Source: Anthonomus grandis grandis
Lineage: Eukaryota; Arthropoda; Insecta; Coleoptera; Curculionidae
Reading direction: 5' to 3'
Assembly (NCBI RefSeq): GCF_022605725.1
Contig: NC_065557.1
Span: 24,431,256-24,495,255, forward strand
DNA length: 64,000 nucleotides
Of the stretch, positions 1-11,846 are shown piece after piece (position 1 is the first letter of the stretch; every line of letters begins with the position of its first letter). The position numbers and the translations under genes are program-made. The notes below the pieces were generated by a model that saw only the letters and a program-made list of their open reading frames with translations, searched no databases and had not been told where the DNA came from.

Positions 1-118
1 TTTTCTTCAAAACGGTTCATTTTATTGATAATAAGCAAGAGTACCTTTTCTTTAGTTTCAGGTTCAAGCTATCCATATTTGTTATTTCAGAGTCTTTATC
101 ACAGAGGATGTTAAGAAT
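1..118. repeat. Dispersed repeat, copy A
   Basis: This block is closely similar to 36193-36305 in the same orientation. Both share CAAAACGGTT, a TTATTGATAATAAGCAAGAG-like stretch and TTATTTCAGAGTCTTTAT. The second copy adjoins a decayed mariner-like transposase on the minus strand, so this is probably a non-coding part of the same element family. I see no coding sequence here. Confidence 0.6.
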
Positions 119-483
119 GTAAGCATTATCATAAACATCCTAGTCCGCCCCTAGTAAAATAAACAAGGTAAATGTGTTTTAAGGACTCCGTTTTAAGAGG
201 TCATGGTGTTGATCACGTAAAATTTGTATTAAATTATACCAAGTACCTTAACAATTATTAAAAAAAAAACGATTTCCAGCAGCCTCTTTAAGGGGCCGTT
301 TTTTCGTAGGATTTAATCCTTTATATTTGTAATTTTTTTTTCATTCCGTTTCTTCTCTTTTTATTTTTCATGTGTGGTTAGGTATTGTTACTTACTTGTT
401 GTTCTGTAAGTACAGTGCGATCCCAATACAATTTTATTGCTCATTTTCAAGAACTGGTTCCGGCTTATAGTTATAATGTCAGG
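119..483. other. AT-rich stretch with no recognised gene
   Basis: Low-complexity AT-rich sequence between a dispersed repeat and a non-LTR retrotransposon remnant. It may be 3' sequence of either, but I see no supporting motif. Confidence 0.5.
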
Positions 484-745
484 TCACAGCCAAGGTACTA
501 TCTTGGCTGTCGATAAGAGGTTTAGTTTTTCTGCGAGCTCTTGATGCAGTATCTTTGCAACTAGATCATGTCGTTCTTTATATTCCGTTAGTGCAAAAGT
601 TTGACATCCACCGATGACATGCTGAATAGACTCCGTTGTCTCACATCCATACCTACATCTGTCACTTTGTACCGTCGGGTCACCTACGACAAACTTATAA
701 TACTTGAACCTCGTAATCCTTCCATGTAGGATGTATGTAAATTAA
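484..745 (-). pseudogene. Non-LTR retrotransposon polyprotein, C-terminal fragment
   Basis: Read on the minus strand, an open frame of about 86 codons ends at a TGA (484-486). It carries a CCHC-type cluster, CRYGCETTESIQHVIGGC, followed by an E-Y-K-E-R-H-D motif, then L-V-A-K-I-L-H-Q and a P-W-L end. This matches the C-terminal zinc-knuckle region of R2/R4/NeSL-like non-LTR retrotransposon proteins, downstream of the reverse transcriptase. The frame opens at an in-frame stop near 745, so only the last part survives; the reverse transcriptase itself is absent. The neighbouring gypsy remnant at 775-2540 is on the same strand but is unrelated. Family-level placement is inference from memory of the motif. 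Confidence 0.65.
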
Positions 746-774
746 TAATTCTTTCTAAAATGACCTTAATACGA

Positions 775-2540
775 TACAATACATCTTAATAACCTTCTTA
801 TTAATTTTACCGGCTTTGTAAATAATCCTGTAATCATATTCTTCTAATTTTTTAAATGCCAACGAGCTAATCTTGAGCCAGGATCTTTGATTGCAAACAA
901 CCATGTGAGTCGGCGATGATCTGTTATTAAAGCAAAATTTCTACCGAATAAATAGGGACGAAAATGTTTTACTGCCCAAACAATTGCTAATAATTCGCGT
1001 TCAACAGTAGACAGGACAAAGGTGGTTTCTAACGGACAAAGTGTTCTTGATGCATATGCGATTGAAAGATCTTTTCCAATAGGGCCTTGAGAAAGGATAG
1101 CACCTATAGCAAATGCACTAGCATCTGTAGTTAATAAAAATTGACAGTTTATTAATTTAATCGTCGATAACCGATAACAACTTACCATTTTTGTTTACCA
1201 GAAGCGTCTAATTTTTTAGGGACAACCCATACTGGAGATGACCATAGAGAAATTGATGGTTGTAGTATACCTTGATCTTGAATATTGTTTTAATTTGGGT
1301 TTTTACTTTTATGAATTTGAGGATATCGATACGATTTTGTGGATATAGGTATAGTGGTTCCTGTGTCTATTGAATGTTTAATCTCACTTGTAAATGTCAA
1401 TTTAACTTCTTATAAGTAAAACATATGTTTAAAATTTAAGCAAAGATTGGTACTGCCTATCTAGTCTTAATTGTTTTTTATTAAATGCAGACGATCGTTT
1501 TATTGAAAATTGTTATTATGACTAAACTTATGATTATTTAAAATAGTTTTTGTTGAAAATGGTTCACATTTTTTTTTAGAAAAATTTACTGTTTTTGTAA
1601 TAGCATTTGCATTTAAAATTGTAGTGAAAAATTCACCATGTTCATTTACATGAACCAGAGATTTGGGAGACAAACTTTTTCTATTTGTTTTGCAAAAATT
1701 AAATTTTTTTTTATATGATCTCGATAATTTTTAGCAATTTTATCTTTTAAAATGGAAATTCTAGTACCTCTATCAATTAATAATTTATATTTGTTTATTG
1801 CCTCATTAACATAATAGAGATTTTCTGAATTTACTGAAAGAAAAGGATTTACCTTAGTTTTTATTGTTGGGAGTTGTTCTCTTGATCGTTCATTGTTTGA
1901 GTTTTTTGATTGAGTTCTGAAAAAGGTTGGTGGGTGATTTTGATCGATACCAAGAGGAAAATTTGACTGATCATCAATATATGTTTCTTCTTGATCAGGA
2001 TAACTATTAGTGTCGATAGAGTAAATTGACGTCCAGGTGTAGATTGAGGTCCTTGCATAAATTGAGGTCTTTGTTGAGAAAAGTTACTAGTATTTGATTG
2101 ATTTTGATGAAAGTTAGGCCTCGAGTTATAAATAGAAAAGAATTGTTGGTAATTTGGTCTTGAAATACAAGATTGTTGCTATGAATTATTTTGATTAGTA
2201 TTGAAATTTTGTGTTCTTGTATTTAATTTCTTTTTAAATACTAGTTGCGTTTGCCTTAATCGGAAGTTTTGAGTTTGAAAATAAGATAGTCGTAATTTAC
2301 GTTTAATTCTTATTTCGTTATAGCAATTCTATTTTAATAATTATATTTTAGCAATATTTCGAACAATATTATCATGCATAAAAACTGACGCCAAAGCTTG
2401 ATGACTTCTGTCAAACATATTATTTTTGGTTGGTAACCATTAAAATACAGACAGTAATAATTTTAATTTATTGGTTTCGTTTAAATAGCGGTTGTTAGGT
2501 TTAATAGGAATTTGAACGCGTTTCACACTCACATTTTTAA
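775..2540 (-). pseudogene. Ty3/gypsy gag-pol remnant with reverse transcriptase core deleted
   Basis: On the minus strand the order from high to low coordinate is gag-like sequence (about 2540-2090), an aspartic protease region (about 1800-1700), the first reverse transcriptase blocks (about 1420-1150) and RNase H (1149-775). The protease active site reads L-I-D-R-G, so the usual D-T/S-G is altered. Reverse transcriptase starts with SSPVWVVPKKLDASGKQKW, runs to V-V-I-G-Y-R-R-L-N, then jumps straight to the RNase H motif FLLTTDASAFAIGAILSQ, so the palm with its catalytic aspartates is missing. RNase H continues through S-T-V-E-R-E-L-L-A-I-V-W and T-D-H-R-R-L-T-W. A one-base slip near 850 moves the frame before a K-L-E-E-Y-D-Y motif. 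Several in-frame stops occur. No LTRs were found. Confidence 0.8.
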
Positions 2541-3312
2541 TCATATTTAACAAATTTAGAAAAAAAATATTGCTGTGTAAAAGAACGTGTTTTCTTTTGA
2601 ATTTTTACACTTTTACTAATCTCTCGGTTTTTATAGCTTTTATTCATTTCGTTAATGGTTTCTTTTATTCGTTATTACTATCCTGTATTTTTTTTTAAAT
2701 ATAATAATATAGTTACTTCTAAGATAAAAATAAAAAAATTAAAAAATTGCACGTCAATTTTGTCTGTCAAAGTCTTTTTTGTCCTGTATGAATGCATAGA
2801 CTCTTATGGAACATATTAGCATTGATTGAATATTTGAGAAGATGCGCGACCTTATGGACGAAATTGTACCCTCAAATGTACCCGACAATGGGATGGCCAC
2901 ACCGTCGCGTCAGTCGAAGTGAACCCGAGAATTTTGCCAAACGCGTGTGCCGACAGTCACTGCCTGCTTTGCATCATCGGCCCTGAAAACTCGGGCGCTT
3001 TGAGCTGATAGCTATTAATGTTTTCGACAGGTCTACTTCGAAAGATTGTTTATTTTTTTGTGGACATATTGGATAAATAATAATTTATCTTCTTTAGTAG
3101 CGTAGTTAAAAAAAAAACAATAAGGTGAGTTCTAAATCAAATACTGTTTGAGTGGATTCAAGCCCGTGGAAATATGGATATTGTTTTGATGGGGGAATAC
3201 ACTGCTAAAAAATAATGGATATGCCAAAATAATTAAAAAAAAAAATTATATTTGCTTAAGAATATACCAAACAAAACTACTACTACTAAATCTGGTATCT
3301 TGAAAAGGCTTA
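2541..3312. other. Mostly AT-rich; contains a GC-richer unassigned island
   Basis: At 2620-2690 there is a stretch resembling 26735-26795 (ACTAATCTCTCGGTTTTTATAG versus ACTAATATCTCGGTTCCTATAG), so a dispersed repeat family is present. At 2790-3010 the sequence becomes clearly GC-richer. A 64-codon plus-strand frame (2792-2986) lies there but shows no domain I recognise. Nothing else is supported. Confidence 0.4.
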
Positions 3313-3314
3313 TA

Positions 3315-3353
3315 CAGTGCTTTCATTTCAAAACGATCCACCCTTAATAACAT

Positions 3354-3389
<36 letters not shown>

Positions 3390-3649
3390 CGTCAAATTAG
3401 ATATACAGGGGGACGTTTAATTATGCATTTACTGAAGTTCTGTCAATCACCTTCTCACCTCCAGCTAACCTCACTTTAATATGTCAAATGGGAACCCCCA
3501 TCGTGTGATACATCATAGTAAGCAGCGTAAAATTCTCAATTCAACGGTACCAAAAAAAATGAAATCGGTAAATATGTAAGCAAATAGTTAGCGAAAATGT
3601 CTAGAAATAATGAATATTTTATTTACGCCAAACTGGTATTTCAAATGAA
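3315..3649 (+). repeat. Left TIR of mariner-like element
   Basis: Inverted match to 5449-5775 including GATCCACCCT, TCAAATTAGATATACAGGGG and TGAAATCGGTAAATATGTAAGC-like blocks. The identity is high but not perfect and the A-run differs in length. Confidence 0.8.
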
Positions 3650-4272
3650 TACTTTTAGTGTGGTACCTACATCATTTTAAAATTCTTACATTTTTTATAA
3701 TAGATCATCAAAAAAAAATACAAGCAATTTAGAAATTAAAATGTGTGGTAACAAACAGTACATTTAGTTCAAGCAAATTATTAATTTTTTTAAGTAAAGA
3801 ATGTGTACCGTTATTTGCGAGAAAAAAGAGTGTCTTCAAATTTTTTGCAAAAATCTTTGCAGTCTTATAACTTTGTATGTGTATTTATTTCATATTTTTT
3901 GCGAAACCTACCTAATAGATACAAAAAAATACTGCAATACCTTACATTTTTAAGGCGTTTAAAAAGCAGGCGATTTACTATTGTTAAAACTGTTAGTTTG
4001 ACGCGAGTTAGATAAAGGGATCGGCACAACTTCTTTTTAAAAACAAATTTTATTCAAGAAAAATTACAGATACGGATTTACGTTACTATTGACAGAACAA
4101 GTAAGAATGAGGTAAAACACAAAAGTACATATATTTATAATCTGCGATATTCATGGTCGTGGGACAATGCTGACATGGGCAATTCCATGGGTTCACTGGA
4201 AGTGACCATAGAAGATGTTCACATAACTCTCGTGCAATTTTTCAATTTTAGTTAAAACAGTGAGTTAATAAA

Positions 4273-5326
4273 ATGGTGTATACGCTAGCCGAAAGAATAG
4301 AAATAATTTTCCTTTATGGAGCTCAAGATCGGTGTGCTCGCAGAACCGCGAGAGCATTTAATGAAAGGTATCAAGATAAAAACGTGAGCCATAAATACGT
4401 TTTAGAATTGATACGAAAATTTGAAGAGACGGGATCGATTTGCAATACGAAAAAATATGAAAATAGAGTTGTCGATGGAGCATGCCAAGTTGAAGTACTA
4501 GGACAATTTGCTATGGATCCAACTTTGTCTATACCAAAGGCCGCAAAACTAACAAATATTTCCACTGGTTCCGTACATAAAGTTTTAAAAAAAAATGAGT
4601 TCTTTCCTTATAAAATTCATATTCTTCATGAACTCGGAGAAGATGATTTTGATAGGAGAATTCAATTTTGTGAAGTGATGTGTCAGCGAATTGACGACGA
4701 TCCCCATTTATTGAAGAACATTTGCTTCAGTGACGAATCGACCTTTTTTAAATGGCCTGGTAAACAGACATAACTGTAGATACTGGGATAATGAAAATCC
4801 GCATGTTTTTCGGGAAGGCCATACCCAATATCCCCAAAAAATTAATGTTTGGGCAGGAATTTATGGGAATGCGGGCCATTTTTTTGGAAGAAAATTTGAC
4901 TGGCGAAATTTATTTAAACCTTTTAGAAAATGCAATATACCCTTCCATCATCCAATCTATGGAAAATCAAGTAGATCAACATGGTGCTATATTGAATGAA
5001 AATAATATACATTTTCAGCAGGATGGAGCTCCCGCGCACTACACTTTGGTAGTTCGAGAGTGGCTTCGAGAAAAGTGGATTGGCAGACGTGGTGCAATCG
5101 AATGGCCTGCGCGGTCTCCGGACCTAACCCCACTAGACTTTTTTCTTTGAGCAAAGTTTATAAAACCCCACCTGAGAGTATTGAGAATTTAAAAAATAGA
5201 ATATTTCAAGAATGCAGAGAAATTAGCGGGCAGACCCTTGCCAATGTTCGTAAAGAGTTTGAAAATAGGCTTTTTTATTGTCTTGCTAATAACGGCGCGC
5301 ATTTTGAACATTTAATAAAATAAATT
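4273..5326 (+). pseudogene. Mariner-like transposase, frameshifted (DD37D spacing)
   Basis: IS630/Tc1/mariner-type transposase that would cut and join element ends. The ATG at 4273 opens an N-terminal helix-turn-helix region (T-L-A-E-R-I-E-I-I-F-L-Y-G), followed by a second DNA-binding part and the first catalytic aspartate in C-F-S-D-E-S-T-F (about 4730). The frame then shifts near 4770 and again near 4870. The second aspartate is in FQQDGAPAHY (about 5030) and the third in SPDLTPLDFFL (about 5140); I count 37 residues between these two. A short deletion after D-F-F-L removes the usual W-G and shifts the frame once more before a C-terminal tail ending at 5323. All three catalytic aspartates survive but the protein cannot be made from one frame. 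Both TIRs are present. Confidence 0.85.
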
Positions 5327-5448
5327 TGTTAAACTAATTAAATATGTAGAAAACCCTATCGATTTACACTTTAATTGCTTCTTGGCCAATCAATTTTTTT
5401 ACAACCATTGATAGCGTAATGAATGCCCTTTAAAATATTGTATCACAC

Positions 5449-5775
5449 CATGGGGTAGCCATTTGACATACCAAAGTTTGGCGTAAATAAAATATTCATT
5501 ATTTCTAGACATTTTCGCTAACTATTTGCTTACACATTTGCCGATTTCATTTTTTTTGGTACCGTTGAATAGAGAATTTTACGCTCCTTACTATGTATCA
5601 CACGATGGGGGTTCCCATTTGACATATTAAAGTGAGGTTAGCTGGAGGTAAGGAGGTGATTGACAGAACTTCAGTAAATGCATAATTAAACGTCCCCCTG
5701 TATATCTAATTTGATGTGTTTTTTTTTTTTTTAAGAAAGGTATTTAGGGTGGATCGTTTTGAAATCAAAGCACTG
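5449..5775 (-). repeat. Right TIR of mariner-like element
   Basis: Inverted copy of 3315-3649; outer end GCACTG next to TA. See the whole-element entry for structure. Confidence 0.8.
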
Positions 5776-5844
5776 TATATAAATAATTTTTTCTCACTTA
5801 ATAGAGAGGTTCATTTATTATAAAATCTTCACCAAATATGTTGT

Positions 5845-6361
5845 TGTTAGGTAATGAGTGAATCAAATATATGAATATTAATTTAAAAACCCAAGATTTT
5901 AGAAGTGAAGCGTACTATAGCGCACCGCCAAAGAAAATCCGAGAAAGCGGCCGGTTTGAAGGTTTCTGAAAAACTTCCTTTGGGGAGAGAAGAGATTTTT
6001 TATTTTTTATGTTTTAAGGTTTTAAGCAGTAGAGTTTTCTGAGTCAAAGAAAAAAGTGCGTGGTTTTCAACGGGTTGAACTATGATAATACAAATTTACA
6101 AATTCACCTTTACATACGCGTAATATACATATTAACAGCCGGTTCTTTTCGAATGCTTCTGTCAATCTATAATTTGTCTTTGTTTTGAACCAGAATTAAA
6201 TTCATTACAGTTCATTTAAAAAGTGTTTGTAGTAGTGTTTTATTTGGGCATTTTTAATAAATGTATGAAATGACAAACTGTGTTATTTGCCCGAGGTTTA
6301 TTATAACGCAAAAACGCTGCTGCAGACTGGTCTTTCAAAGGAAAAAACACAATTTGGAACA
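5845..6361 (+). repeat. 5' LTR of BEL element 1
   Basis: 517 bp, matches 11847-12379. Starts TG and ends CA. The homology stops exactly at TTTGGAACA, after which the two copies diverge. Confidence 0.9.
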
Positions 6362-6368
6362 AAATTTA

Positions 6369-6386
6369 TGGTCCATTTCGAGCCGC
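6369..6386 (+). promoter_or_regulatory. Putative primer binding site of BEL element 1
   Basis: TGGTCCATTTCGAGCC lies 7 bp inside the 5' LTR end, starting with the TGG expected for pairing with a tRNA 3' CCA. BEL element 2 has a related TGGTCCTTTCGAACGG at the same place, which supports the call. The tRNA was not identified. Confidence 0.6.
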
Positions 6387-6623
6387 ATCTTTTGGTAAGA
6401 AGAGGCAGTTACGGGTTGCTGGATTACTGGGTCACGGACAAGAAGCACAGACGTCTAGGCGCTGACGTTTGTACTGGAAATTTGGAAGTAAATTCTACAG
6501 AATTTCCATCGCATTACATCCTTTATATAATTGGCATATTTTTAGTAAGATTGTAACTTGGTAATTATTCTAAAGTGTAATTTTTTTTGGATAAATTTTA
6601 ATTAATTAATTTTACTAATTAAC

Positions 6624-9600
6624 ATGGATGAGCTTAAAAGAAAAAGAACTACTAAAGAAAAGAAAGGGTCTATCACTAGGATAAAAAATTTTGTTAATGA
6701 AAATGAAAACAACATGTCATAAATGAGTTTTCGGTTAGGGAAGTTAGGTTACAGACAGCTTTCGAAAACTACTGCACCGTTCAAAATGAAATTGAAAGTA
6801 ATGATTTAAATGAAGAAAATGATCGTATTGGGGTGAAAAATCAATAATTTAAAACTTGGGCTAAAATAAAGTCGGCTATAGAAAAACGAAGTACACATAA
6901 TTTACAAAATTCTTCTCAATTTTCCTCAGATGATCCCCTCGGTAAAATAAAAATTGCCAAATATTAACCCACCTTCCTTTTCGGGAAAATATGAAGATTG
7001 GAAAACATTTATCGATTTATTCACAGCTATGATAGATAACAGCTCTTTATTGACAAATATACAAACATTTTTATATTTAAAAGGTAGTCTCTCCAATGAA
7101 GCCTTAAATATTGTCAAAGACTTGCCACTTACGGAAGCAAATTATACAATTGCCTTAGATTTGCTCAAAAAACATTATAATAATAACTTAATCATCATAA
7201 ACACACACATAAAAGGGATTCTAGACATTAACTCGGTTAATAAGGGTAATGGGTTTCAAATAAGAACATTTTTAACCACGGTTAGGCAACACATAAACTC
7301 ACTACGGGCACTGGAGGTTCCAGTGGACACATGGGATATTTTATTGGTTTATATTTTGTCAGAAAAATTAGATTTCCAGACTCATAAGCTTATGAGCTGG
7401 AAAAAGATGGTACAGTGTTGCCAACACTTGAGAATTTATTAGATTTTCTGGAAAAACGTTGCACAGCTTTAGAAAATATCACAGGTCCAGAATTACCTAG
7501 AAACTCAACATCTTTAGTGTTTAATTCGACTTTTAAAAATAAAACAAAAAGTTCTCTTTTGGGGGTTCAAGACAAGGGGACTAACAATAATGGGTTATGT
7601 TCATTTTGTAAGGGAACTCATAAAATACATTGGTGTTTCAAATTTAAAATATTAATCTTGACAAAAAAAGGGAATTTATTCAAAGCAATAAATTATGCTA
7701 TAATTGCTTGGGGTCAAAGCATTCTGTTGCTGAATGCATGTCTCGAGGGTGCAACATTTGTAACAAAAAACACCATACACTTTTACATACTGAGAAAAAT
7801 AATTTAAGAGGTCAAGGCTATTCACAGCAACAAAATGAATACACAGGGTCTTCAAGTAATGAGTCAAGGATACATCAAACTCCAGAGCCTGATGAGGCAT
7901 CAAATCGGACAGTTTTAGTTTCACAGGGTAAATTATCTACATTACAGGTTTTATTAGCTACAGCCAAGGTCACATTGGTTACAAAAGATAAAAAAGAAAT
8001 CACAGTGCGAGCCTTATTAGACTCAGGTTCGGAAGTAAGCTTTATAACAGGGGAAATTCTTACAAAATTAAAGGTACCATTTTTCACTAATTCTATAAAA
8101 ATTGGGGGTATAGGAAATACTTTTTCTCGGGTTAATAAAATAGTTAATCTTAAACTTCAGTCGAAGTTTGACAGGAGTTTTCACATAGAAGGGACATTTT
8201 CGGTTTTAGAAAAAATCACATCTTCTTTACCACATGTTTTGCTAGACACTACAAAAATTAAGATACCAGATCACATCACGTTAGCAGATCCCAGCTATTT
8301 TAAAACTTCAAATATTGACATGCTTATTGGAGCAGACTTATATTTCGACATCATTCTTTCTGGGATAATTAAATTGGGTCAAGATTTGCCCGTTCTACAA
8401 AATTCCAGGTTAGGTTGGTTGGTTTGTGGCAATGCGCCCACAACAGTTTCCAGTGGAAAATATTCTGATGACATAAATGAATTAACGGTCTGTCATTCAA
8501 TTCAGGAGCTTGATGAAAGTATTTTAAGGTTTTGGCAGTTAGAAGAAGTTTCTGGAAAAAAAGGTTTTGTCTTACGAGGATAAACATTGTGAACAGATAT
8601 TTTCTAAGACGGTACAGCGTTTACAAAATGGGCAATTTCAGGTAGATTTACCTTTTGTTAGTGTTGATGATTACAAAAAATTGGGAGATTCGTTTGCAAT
8701 GGCAACTAAACAAATATGTATGTCAATTTGGGTCATGCAAAGTATGTAGATTTCGATTGTAAAAATTCAAACAGGGAGTGTTTTTCTTCCTCATCACTGC
8801 ATGATTAGGGACGCTAGCTTAACCACCAAGTTGCATTCGACGCTTACGTGGTATTCGATGCTTCTGCACAAACTTCTAGTGGAATTTCACTTAATAGCAT
8901 TATGTTAAAGGGCCCACAAGTTCAACCAGATCTATTCGATATTCTGATCAGATTTCGCTCGTTTTTGTTTGTTGTTACAGCTGATATTCAAAAAATGTAT
9001 CGGATGATTCGAATTAATCCGGATCAACTTTTCTTACAAAACATTATTTGGCGCGACTCTCCTGAATTTAAGATGAAGAATTTAAGATATTTGCGCAACT
9101 TCAAACTGTTACTTATGGTACGAATTCAGCGCCATTTCTTGCTACTCGTTGTTTGAAGCACTTAGCACAGGATGAAGCTCAAAGATATCCATTAGCTTCT
9201 GAAGCAATTTTAAAACAATGTTACGTGGACGACATTTTAGGGACTGCAAATAATAGAGACCAATTACTTGAGTTAATTAGGCAATTAACTTAAATGTTAG
9301 GTTCGGCAGGTTTTTTACTTCACAAATGGTGCTAAAACTTCCTTATTAAATTCTTTTTGTTCTCATTTAAATGGCGTTCAAATTCAGGATGAAACCTTGT
9401 CAAATAAGGTTTTGGGTTTAGTTTGGCAGCCACGTAGCGATATATTTAAAATATCAATTCCACAGCATGATCAACTAAAGCAAGTCACTAAAAGGCTGGT
9501 TCTTTCAAAAATTTCACAAATGTTTGACCCACTGGGTCTCATAGGTCCAGTCATTGTAAATTATTAATGCAAGAAATTTGGATGCGAAAGTTAGACTGGG

Positions 9601-11821
9601 ACGAAACGTTGCCACCTGACTTAAGGGAAAAATGGGATTTACTTTTTGACGGTCTTACAAATTTAATGAATTTAAAAATTCCAAGATACTTATTTTCTTC
9701 CAATTTAGTAACAGAGGTTAAACTTCATGGTTTTTCAGACGCATCTATGGTTGCATATGGTACATGTATATATATCAAGGGATTCCATGCAGATGGACAC
9801 ATTTCTTTTAACCTGGTCTGTTCAAAATCACGTGTGGCACCAATCAAAACAATATCTTTGCCACGTTTGGAACTCTGTAGAGATCTGCTCTTGTCCAAAT
9901 TAGTTCATAAACTTATGAGAATTTTTTAGATTAAAATAAAAAGAGTTTTGCTTTGGACAGATTCAAAAATTGTTATTTGTTGGCTTAACTCATCTCTCTC
10001 GCGTTGGAACACGTTCATAGCCAACCGAGTTTCCCAAATTCAAGAACTTACTCATGGGTTTTAATGGAACTACATAAAGTCAGAGTTGAACCCAGCTGAC
10101 ATTATATCACGCGATTCCTCTTCCAAAGACAATATATCAAATAATCTATGGTGGCATGGGTCAAAGTTTTTGGAAAATCCTAGTTTTGATTTTTCAACTT
10201 TCGAATTTGATACTACAATGGAAAGTCCACCTGAACAGATAAAGGTCACTTTATTTAATACTAAACTTCAAAGTAAAAATATTCTTCTAGATTGGACAAG
10301 ATATGCTAGTTTTTCGCGGTTACAGAGGTCATTTGCATTCTGTATTCGTTTCATAAATAATTCAAATCCAAAAAATTCTAAACTTCGAGGACCTCTCACC
10401 GTTAATGAGCTGAGAAACTCACTTTTTAAAATTGTTAAATTGGTTCAGGAAGAATGTTTTCTTTCAGAAATTGAGCATCTTAAACAACAAACGTTTAATG
10501 CAAATTCAGGAAATGCAAATTATCAATCGGTTTTTAAAAGCAGTCATCTTAAGAGGTTAAATCCTTTTTTAGATAAGCACGGAATCTTAAGGATCAATGG
10601 ACGCCTTGCAAACTCTTATATTCCATATGATCAGAAATTTCCTATAATACTCCATATATAATACTATCAGAAAGACATTATGTTACTAAGCTTTTAATTA
10701 GGTTGGAACATCTAAAGTTATATCATGCAGGAGCACATACGGTTTTGGCCAATTTAAGAACAGGATTTTGGCCAGTTAATGGTTTAAATCTAGTAAAATC
10801 TGTTTTAAAAGCTTGTGCAACTTGTTTTCGATTTAGGGCTAGTTCATCAAATCAGATTATGGGTGCTATACCTGCGGACAGAACTACAGTTGCGAGATCA
10901 TTTTTTAAAGTTGGGGTTGATTTCGGTGGACCGATATTAATAAAACAATCCAGAGTTCGAAATTCTTCCAAATCAAAAGCTTATATAGCTCTTTTCATTT
11001 GCATGGTCACAAAGGCAATGCATATTGAACTGGTAACTAGCTTATCAACTAAGGCATTTTTGCTAACTTTAAAACGATTCATAGCACGTCGAGGTAATCC
11101 TGCTATTATCTTCAGCGATAATGCTACAAATTTTTAGGGAACCAACAATTTCCTTAAAGATGTATATAAATTTTTTAAATCAAATTCCAATAAGAATGTA
11201 ATTATTGATTTTTTGTCAACAAAAGAGACTGAGTGGCGTTTCATTCCACCAAACAGTTTACATTGGGGAGGGCTTTGGGAAGTCGGAATTAAATGCACAA
11301 AATCACTGCTATACAAGGCAATTAAGAATTCTTGCTTTACGTATGAAGAACTTTCAACCGTTCTGGCACAGGTCGAGTCAATTTTGAATTCCAGACCACT
11401 GTGTCCAATTTCGACTGATGCTACAGACTTTTCGTGTTTGACTCCGGCACACTTTCTTATCGGAGAACCTATGAACAGTTTTCCGGAAAAATATGTTTTG
11501 AATATTCAGGAAAATCGACTTAATCTTTATGAAAGGTGCGATAAGGTCAGGCAATATTTTTTGAAGCGTTGGTCAGTTGAATACCTTAACACTCTTCAAA
11601 ACCGCACTAAATGGTTCACGGCTAAGGAGAATTTGAAAGTGAATGACATTGTTCTGTTAAAGGATGATGGTGTTCCTCCTTTTAAGTGGCTTTTAGCTCG
11701 CGTCTTAGAAATATTTCCCGGAAAGGATGGTAAGGTGCGAGTAGTTAAAGTGCGTACCGAAAACATTGTTTTGGTAAGGCCTATTACTAAACTTTGTCCA
11801 TTTCCATCTGAGACTTGTTGA
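6624..11821 (+). pseudogene. BEL/Pao gag-pol, multiply broken
   Basis: The gag start is the ATG at 6624 (M-D-E-L-K-R-K-R), stopped early at 6720. Recognisable parts follow across three frames: the gag core with F-S-G-K-Y-E-D-W (6954-7400), two zinc-knuckle segments (about 7600-7790), a retropepsin with VRALLDSGSEVSFIT (about 8007-8050), reverse transcriptase with VFDASAQTSSG, T-A-D-I-Q-K-M-Y and C-Y-V-D-D-I (8850-9300), RNase H with H-G-F-S-D-A-S (about 9730) and P-R-L-E-L-C, an integrase zinc finger (H-A-G-A ... C-A-T-C, about 10730-10830), and the integrase core with V-D-F-G-G-P, F-S-D-N-A-T-N-F and G-G-L-W-E-V-G (10910-11290). It ends in a basic K-W-F-T ... D-I-V-L-L-K-D tail stopping at 11819. 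At least eight stops or frame changes make it non-functional. Catalytic residues of protease, reverse transcriptase and integrase are largely still visible. Confidence 0.88.
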
Positions 11822-11833
11822 GGATGTTACCTT

Positions 11834-11846
11834 AAGGGGGGGAGGA
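11834..11846 (+). promoter_or_regulatory. Polypurine tract of BEL element 1
   Basis: AAGGGGGGGAGGA-type purine run immediately before the 3' LTR start TGTTAGG, as needed for plus-strand priming in LTR elements. Confidence 0.75.

Larger units (their letters stand above)
3315..5775 (+). mobile_element. Mariner-like element with long TIRs and TA duplication
   Basis: The element starts CAGTGCTTTCATTTC and ends with the inverted copy GAAATCAAAGCACTG, each abutted by TA (3313-3314 and 5776-5777). The inverted repeats extend inward about 330 bp on each side, including an internal CAGGGGGACGTTTAATTATG motif and an A/T homopolymer of unequal length (about 30 versus 12). The transposase lies between them in plus orientation. 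The inner CAGGGGG motif is also flanked by TATA, so a shorter element nested in a palindromic flank is an alternative reading. BEL element 1 begins only 70 bp downstream. Confidence 0.8.

Noticed and set aside
3803..4015. 70-codon ORF inside the mariner-like element upstream of the transposase
   Set aside because: AT-rich open frame without a domain; the transposase has its own ATG at 4273.
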